From Antedon mediterranea (Eukaryota > Echinodermata > Crinoidea > Comatulida > Antedonidae), in the NCBI RefSeq assembly GCF_964355755.1, contig NC_092673.1:13833001-13897000 (forward strand): DNA of 64,000 nt. The letters are read 5' to 3'. The notes beneath the pieces were generated by a model. That model searched no databases. It saw only the letters and a list, made by a program, of their open reading frames with translations, and was not told the DNA's origin. Of this stretch, positions 58,160 through 64,000 are shown in pieces (the stretch's first letter is position 1; each line of letters begins with the position of its first letter). A program made the translations under genes and the position numbers.

Positions 58160-58658
58160 TCAGAAGGTGTTATGGTCTGTATTGACAATGAATAACATGC
58201 AACACATTACTTTAATTCGTTTTAAAATTCTGCTACTATTTATTTGTTCATTGTCATGAGTTGTGAGACAGTATTCTGTCAAATTGAATTTAAACTTTTT
58301 GAGAACTGCCTTTTCCACATCAGTTAAAGTCATCTTGGTTATGAAGTTCCATAAAATGGGATCAAATAGCTCAAAGGCTAAAGGTTGAAACTCATCTATC
58401 TTTATAGAACAACTTGAAATCATGTTGGCGATTTTTTTTCAGCTTCTCATAGACATGGTCTACCATAATATCATTTAAATTAGGGATAGCATTGCATGTT
58501 GTGTTTCTACTTTCTTCTTCCAATTCTTCACATCTCTTTTTCTTCTTGTTTTGTTCTTCTAACAAAGCTTTTTTTTCTTTCCTACTTTCAAATAGAGATT
58601 TTAAAAGACACAATATAATACAAAAGATTAGAATTCTTTCTTCTAAAGACGGTTCCAT
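58160..58658 (-). pseudogene. Coiled-coil protein fragment, unrecognised
   Basis: First frame (58658-58392): MEPSLEERILIFCIILCLLK, SLFESRKEKKALLEEQNKKK, KRCEELEEESRNTTC, NLNDIMVDHVYEKLKKNRQ. It overlaps a second frame (58423-58160): MISSCSIKIDEFQPLAFELF, DPILWNFITKMTLTDVEKAV, LKKFKFNLTEYC. The 32-bp overlap looks like one protein with a frameshift. The middle is a lysine/glutamate-rich coiled coil. It lies 70 bp downstream of the Myb/SANT gene on the same strand and might be its element partner, but no transposase motif is visible. Confidence 0.4.
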
Positions 58659-58727
58659 AACGCTCCATGCCTGCGGTAATTAAATTTCTATTGTATTTAC
58701 AAAAGTTTGATTTATATAAATTATTGT

Positions 58728-59712
58728 TCAATCACATGAACATGTCATTAAAATGGCAATTTCTAAATTTAATTTCTGTTGCTCTAGTTTTAATTTATTT
58801 ATTTCGTCGTTCAATTTGATTTCTTCAGTTTTGTTTTTTTGAATTGTTGACTTAGCCAGCTTGACGCCCCAGTCCATATATTCATCCTGTAAATTTCTTT
58901 TCCTTTTTGGATCATTTAATTGCTGGGTCGTTGTGGTTGGTTGTAATTGAATGACATCATGTGAGTCATCTTTACCATCATCATTACCTAAAATAAAATT
59001 GTAACATTTACTTCCTATTTTTATAACAATATAGGCCTAATTTAATTAATAATAACAATGGCTTTTAACTTACTACCAGTTTCTATATATGTTTCACACT
59101 CTGTCGAAACACCAACAAACATCGCACTATTTAGTCCTCCGTAGATGTCACAAATAATTTCACAAATTTTGCACATTGTATGAGGTGGACCACCGTCGGT
59201 CCCTTGATGTTTAACCTACAAAAATTAAACATTAAATTAAATACTTCACTTTATCATATATGACTTAATTATGTCATTTTCTAGACTTACAGTAGCCTAA
59301 TATTAGCCTATACTTATGCTTAATACTATAATATAGATAGGCTATACTGGGCCTAGTCTACCTACTGTAGCTTTTATTTTCTGAATTTATTGTTTATTAT
59401 TGTATTGATTAAACATATTCTTAAAAGGAAATACAGTATATGGGTAAGATTTGTTTTTACCTTATTGATATCTTTTTTGGCTTCCGCCACTAAGTTCTTC
59501 CACTTTTTGTTTATTTTTTCTCATGTTTGTTGAACTCCAGGATTAATTGCATTTATGCTATTACAAATTCTGTCCCATTGCTTTCTTTTAATTTCAACAT
59601 TAACATTCGCATTTAATTATTAGAGCAGTATTGTTTTCGATTCATTAAATAGCTCGACTAATGCTATCTTTTCACTTGCTGAGAACGCCGGCCTTCTTTT
59701 ATTCACGTTCAT
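58728..59712 (-). pseudogene. Three-exon Myb/SANT (NAIF1-like) gene
   Basis: Exons 59461-59712, 59074-59215, 58728-58987, with GT-AG introns whose phases agree. Exon 1 reads MNVNKRRPAFSASEKIALVE, LFNES, two stops, then VEIKRKQWDRICNSINAINP, GVQQT-stop, KINKKWKNLVAEAKKDINK. This is the Myb_DNA-bind_5 pattern (R-x-P-x-FS..E...L.EL; K...W..I...INA..P....T...KKW.NL...AKK). Exon 2 contains GGPPHT and a C-x2-C. Exon 3 has DPKRKRNLQDEYMDWGVKLA followed by a coiled coil (LNDEINKLKLEQQKLNLEIA) and TGA. Total about 218 residues. Three in-frame stops in exon 1 make it a pseudogene. This family accompanies Harbinger-type transposases. Confidence 0.65.
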
Positions 59713-59759
59713 TGTAAACAGAATTGTGATTTGAGTGAGTGTGACGAACATAACCTTAT

Positions 59760-60690
59760 TTGGTATTATAAGCGTAAAGTGCGCCCTCAATGTTTGTTAT
59801 AATATGAGTTGTTGTTTGCGCATCTATACTCGTTGCGGTCTTAGGTAAGACCATTTTATAGCAATGGTCTAACAGGGTCGACTTTAATAAGACCGTCTTT
59901 CTGATAAAGCCGGCATTAGTCGGGGAGTTAAGACCATCATTTACCCAATATATTTGGATTCCCTAGAAAAAACTGGTTTAGAAAAGTCATATGAGAATTT
60001 CTACCTCTCCGGGTGGCACCTACCTCATTCATAGCCTAGTCTAGTAGGTTACATCGCTTAACCAATTGCCAGGCAATTTTATAACATATTTACATTATAT
60101 TTCATCCGCGCAAGCAATATAATCGTTATCAAGAGTACAAATCACATATAATACGAAGAAAAACACTTTTATAGGTAATTATTAATTGATATTTAATGCA
60201 TTTTTTTTAAGTCTGTAACGTAAATTACGTCATTTGTGCGACATATTTAATTGACGAATTTTTTAAAATAAAACTCATTTTTTGTCAAAATTTCACTTAC
60301 ATGCGTTTAACGTATAGGTAAGGCTCCAAAATATACAGTATTTACAATGATAAATGGGATTATATTTAATTTTTACACTAGTGAATATTATGAAATTGGC
60401 CGGCGACAGGCGGTTTTGTGTCATCATGAAGTTTAAAGTGACATTATTTTTTAAGGGCAAGGATTTTCGAAATGAAACTTGGCCAATACAAAGAATAACG
60501 TTTCCTGTACCGTCATAACGCTTTAAAACACACTTTTAGTGCATAGTTTTATATATATATAACACAGTAATTATAGGCGACATTGGTTTTTCATATTCGT
60601 GTTGGTATAGTGAGCCTGAGCCCATAGGATCTTTTATATTTTTAATTGAGCGTTTTGGTGATAAAGATCAGCATCAGCGTGTATTCGATT
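59760..60690. other. No gene recognised
   Basis: AT-rich non-coding sequence. No inverted ends or repeats noted. Confidence 0.4.
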
Positions 60691-60747
60691 TACTTCTTAT
60701 TAGGCCTACATTTGGTTCTGTGCTTCTGGACCTCCCTCTTTCTTTAC

Positions 60748-61477
60748 CTTGGTCTTCATAATCATGTATCCGGAAGGAATAATTTTGCTATCTTCATATG
60801 GAAAATCATGGTCTAGGTAGTCTGGCTTGTCATTATCTGGATAAAACCTTGATATTTGATATTGACTGACAGCACTGACAGTGTCCCAACATTGATTTTA
60901 TTTTATCATCACAGGATAATCTTAAGCATTCAGTGTTAAAAAATTCACAAGCTTCCGCTAACATAGCCCATTGCGATCGGCAGGAGTGATGGTCAAGATG
61001 TTTACTTCTGGTTACGTTATTCGATTTCGGGGGCACTCTTGCCTTCACAAGTCTCTTGTAGTTCTTAGCATTTCTAGAATTACACTTGGGCGGAATCATT
61101 AAATGATGAATGGTAGACTTACTGATACCTGCTACATTCAGATTAGGCACAGAGTCCAACAGATGATTTTGAATATCACCTAGAGTAACACCAGAGCTCA
61201 TCGTTGTGTCTGTCCTTTGTTGTTCTTGTGCTGCAAATCCATGTCCCTGCAAAAAACGCTGCGTTTCCTTAACAATTGTAGGAAATTGTTTGTGTTTGGC
61301 TGGTCTGCCTGGCTTAGCATTAACTAACTTAAAAATTAGATTTTCAATTGTACAGTTACAGTAATGCAAATTGTTTCTAAACCTCTGTTAATTCGAACAC
61401 ACACAAGTTAGTTGATCACTTACCATTTCTCTGTTGGGTTGAGGATCCCTCGTCATCATCTGATAATTCTACAGAAT
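60748..61477 (-). pseudogene. N-terminal half of an animal transposase family
   Basis: A small exon (61424-61477) encodes SVELSDDDEGSSTQQRN and ends at a GTAAG donor. The main exon (about 61330-60748) reads AKPGRPAKHKQFPTIVKETQ, RFLQGHGFAAQEQQRTDTTM, SSGVTLGDIQNHLLDSVPNL, ISKSTIHHLMIPPKCNSRNA, KNYKRLVKARVPPKSNNVTR, then FFNTECLRLSCDDKIKSMLG. After a frameshift near 60850 come FYPDNDKPDYLDHDFPYEDS and a GTAAAG donor after MKTK. A GRPxKHxQFP start, DIQxHLL, HHLMxPP and SCDDxxKxxxG are hallmarks of a widespread invertebrate protein whose later part has transposase-like D/E motifs. That part is missing here. The relic at 21.79-22.47 kb seems to be the other end of the same family. Confidence 0.6.
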
Positions 61478-61722
61478 CTGAAGAAAAATGTATACAATAC
61501 AAAAATCTTAAGTGAAAGCTTTAATTATTAGTGTAGGGTCTGCCTGTAATATAAAATTTTATTGGGCTAGCTGTTGCTAGAAATGTTTACAGTTCAATCA
61601 TTGACATTTTTCAATTGTACAGATAATACAAATTGTTTCTAAACCTTTTAATTTGAACACACACATAAACACCTTCAGTTAGGCAAGTTATGTTTAGTAC
61701 ATTTAAATATTATACAAAAACA

Positions 61723-61841
61723 CTATCCTGTACATTTCAAATAATCCTCAAATTTTCTTTTTTTTTGTCTTTGAGTTGGCAGACTCTCCTCTTCAAATGT
61801 TGTTGTTAAGTTAAAAGACAGCTCACACTCCTTTTTGTCTT
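61723..61841 (-). other. Possible exon, acidic/basic peptide
   Basis: After a TTTGTGTTGTAG acceptor the frame reads EDKKECELSFNLTTTFEEES, LPTQRQKKRKFEDYLKCTG, TAG. It could be an upstream or alternative exon of the transposase relic at 60.7 kb. No domain. Confidence 0.3.
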
Positions 61842-62127
61842 CTACAACACAAAAATCAAATAAACAAATTGTAAGAATTATTGCAGCGTTGCTCTGAAAT
61901 AACTTAATTGACTTAATACAATACAATTTTAAAAGTTTTGAATTCAAAGATTTTCAAAAATCTTTTACTCCAATTTAAGCTGAAAATTACAACATTTAAA
62001 ATAATAATGACTACATAAACAAAATAATTATGAAAAGAATCAAAGTACATACAAACAATTAAAAAAATTGAATTAGTATATAAAAGTGCTCTTTATTTAA
62101 GGTCATTTTAGTTTTGACTAGTTGGAA

Positions 62128-63180
62128 TTCCATCCATCTGTTGGCTTTTCCTTGTCCTTCATGGCTCTTTACTGCATTGCTGCATGGCCACAAAACAGTT
62201 TGTTCTGAATCCAGTCATAAGGAATGACTCCTTCCTCTTCTTGGTTATTTTCTAGCCAGATTGCTAAAGCCCATATTGTGCTGTAGACAAAAAACAAAAC
62301 TTCCAAACCAGTGCTGATAATAATTTTGTTAATAAGTCAATTTTTTTACCCCAATTTGTTCAGCAAGGGGGAAAAACATTCGCTCTGTTTGAAGGGAGAC
62401 ACACATCCTTGCTGGGTGGTACGTATGCAATGTTGATTATTTTGAATCACATGGACTACTGAAAAAATTGTGCATGTCACACTGTTGAATACCATCCAGT
62501 CATCTGTTGACTTTTGCCTTTAATTCTTATGGCTCTTACTGCATTGATGCATGGCCACAAAACAGTTTGTTCTGAATCCAGTCATAAGGAATGACTCCTT
62601 CCTCTTGTTCATTTTCTAGCCAGACTGCTAAAGCCCACATTGTGCTGTAGATAAAAAACAAAACATTCAAACCAGTGCTGATAATAATTTGGCTAATAAC
62701 ACAATTGTTTTTTTCCAATTTGTTCAGCAAAGGAAAAAAAACATTCCCTCTGTTTGAAGGGAGACAGTTTCAGATCTTTAATTGATAGAATTTGTTTTTT
62801 GTGTGGTTTTACCAAGATCTGGTACGTATGCAATGTTGATTAATTTTGAATCACATAGACTACGGAAAAAATTGTGCATGTCACACTGTTGAATACCATC
62901 AAGTCATCTGTTGACTCTTGCCTTATTCTTATGGCTCTTACTGCATTGATGCATGGCCACAAAACAGTTTGTTCTGAATCCAGTCATAAGGAATGACTCC
63001 TTCCTCTTCTTGTTCATTTTCTAGCCAGACTGCTAAAGCCCACATTGTGCTGTAGATAAAAAACAAAACTTCCAAACTAGTGCTGATAATAATTTTGCTA
63101 ATAACACAATTGTTTTTTTCCAATTTGTGCAGCAAAGGAAAAAAAAACATTCCCTCTGTTTGAAGAGAGACACATCTTTA
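62128..63180 (-). repeat. Three tandem copies of an exon-containing unit
   Basis: Units begin near 62128, 62490 and 62895 (about 365-405 bp apart). All contain GAATCCAGTCATAAGGAATG and CAGTGCTGATAATAATTT blocks, and the last two share long flanks (CATGTCACACTGTTGAATAC). On the minus strand each holds a candidate terminal exon after an ATCTACAG- or GTCTACAG-type acceptor (62169-62280, 62536-62644, 62938-63049). The exons encode WALAVWLENEQEEEGVIPYD then WIQNKLFCGHASMQ and a stop, with one-codon length and few residue differences. The W(A/Y)L.W.E....GVVP..WI pattern resembles the short domain found ahead of BEN domains. Confidence 0.75.
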
Positions 63181-63639
63181 TTTCCCTTCTAACAAAAAAA
63201 AAGAAAAAAAGAGTGGAAGGGCGTAATCTCAGAAGAAGAGCTTATAAATGTAGAAACCCCTGTATAATAATATAAATGTATTAAAAAATTTGAAAAAAGC
63301 CAATCTCTAATTTAGTGATAACAAGGTTAAATGTCTTGTTCAATATACAGTAAAATGGCATTCAACGTGAACAGTTGCCCAATCATCTATGGATCATCTA
63401 CAGTATACTTCAACAGAGACATTCATTTTTGTAATAATTATTGAACAAAAATCAATGGAAACAAAGTATGCATTGAATTTGACAGTGAAGAAGATTTCTC
63501 TTGCACTGAAGATTATACCAGAACTACTGTATGTACAGTATAATGCAAAAAAATGTATTGTTTTTTGCTCTTCTGCCATTTGAAACTTCTTATGGCCTGT
63601 TGAAATATAGTTAACGTTGACAGTTACTGTATAAGTTTC

Positions 63640-64000
63640 CTAGCGTCATTCACAATTTAAGTAAACTGAAATTACCACCAAATGAACAGCAACAACTGCA
63701 AGAGCATCAATTACAATTTGAAGTCAACTGAAATTACCACCCAAACAGCTGGAGAAGATAATCTACCAATGGTATTGGTGCTCTTGAGAAATGTTTTACG
63801 AACAGCAACAACTGCAAGAGCATCAATTACAATTTGAAGTAAACTGAAATTACCACCCAAACAGCTGGAGAAGGTAATCTACCAATGGTATTGGTGCTCT
63901 TGAGAAATGTTTTACGAACAGCAACAACTGCAAGAGCATCAATCACATTTTGAAGTCAACTGAAATTACCACTTAACAGCTGGAGAATGTGATCTACCAA
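63640..64000 (+). repeat. 116-bp tandem array reaching the window end
   Basis: AACAGCAACAACTGCAAGAG starts at 63685, 63801 and 63917, a strict 116-bp period. A further AAGTAAACTGAAATTACCAC start lies near 63658. The array continues beyond the window. Confidence 0.9.

Overview
This window looks like AT-rich nuclear DNA from a marine invertebrate. An echinoderm or another basal deuterostome is my best guess. The basis is the transposon mix (Chapaev-type, Helitron, CR1/L2-like, DIRS-like, Gypsy), introns with GT-AG ends, and the very frequent octamer TAGGCCTA. There are no operons, no tRNA or rRNA gene I would call functional, no CRISPR array, and no convincing single-copy host gene. Nearly everything recognisable is a transposable element, mostly decayed and often nested.

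Layout. 0-5 kb: a DIRS-like reverse transcriptase fragment, duplicated repeats, a MITE relic and a foldback hairpin. 5.3-20.8 kb: a nest of elements. A 12 kb unit with inverted ends (5822-17879) carries a broken gene for an XPG/FEN1-like nuclease with a C-terminal CXC cysteine motif. Inside it lies an 8 kb unit (6873-14855) filled by three tandem arrays. To the right is a broken DDE-type transposase (18.35-20.2 kb). 21-23.4 kb: LINE fragments and a two-exon transposase relic. 24-31.4 kb: four inverted-repeat DNA elements with readable ends (24274-25018, 26509-27377, 28178-30149, 30637-31393). 33-35.3 kb: low-copy repeats, a tRNA-Val-like relic and a LINE RT fragment.

38.2-52.8 kb is the most informative part. 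A Gypsy LTR retrotransposon lies on the minus strand. Its 5' LTR is complete (52108-52801) and its 3' LTR is in two pieces. Between the two pieces sits a 6692 bp DNA transposon, 38826-45517, with inverted ends beginning CACAGCTGTTCCA and a 4-bp target duplication GTCG. It encodes an approximately 770-residue transposase in 11 exons whose splice phases all agree. The N-terminus has paired cysteine motifs and a RING finger laid out like the RAG1 N-terminus; the core has the GGDKGG and GDYDF motifs. I read it as a Chapaev / N-RAG-TP type element, damaged only by a 0.93 kb MITE inside the RING exon and a few frameshifts.

52.8-64 kb: a Helitron helicase fragment, a recent 486-bp tandem duplication, two Myb/SANT-domain relics of the kind carried by Harbinger-like elements, a second fragment of the transposase family seen at 21.8 kb, a triplicated exon-like unit, and a 116-bp tandem array running off the end. 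The genes do not form a pathway; they are separate element-encoded proteins. All functions are inferred from motifs read by eye, and family names rest on recognition without a database search.
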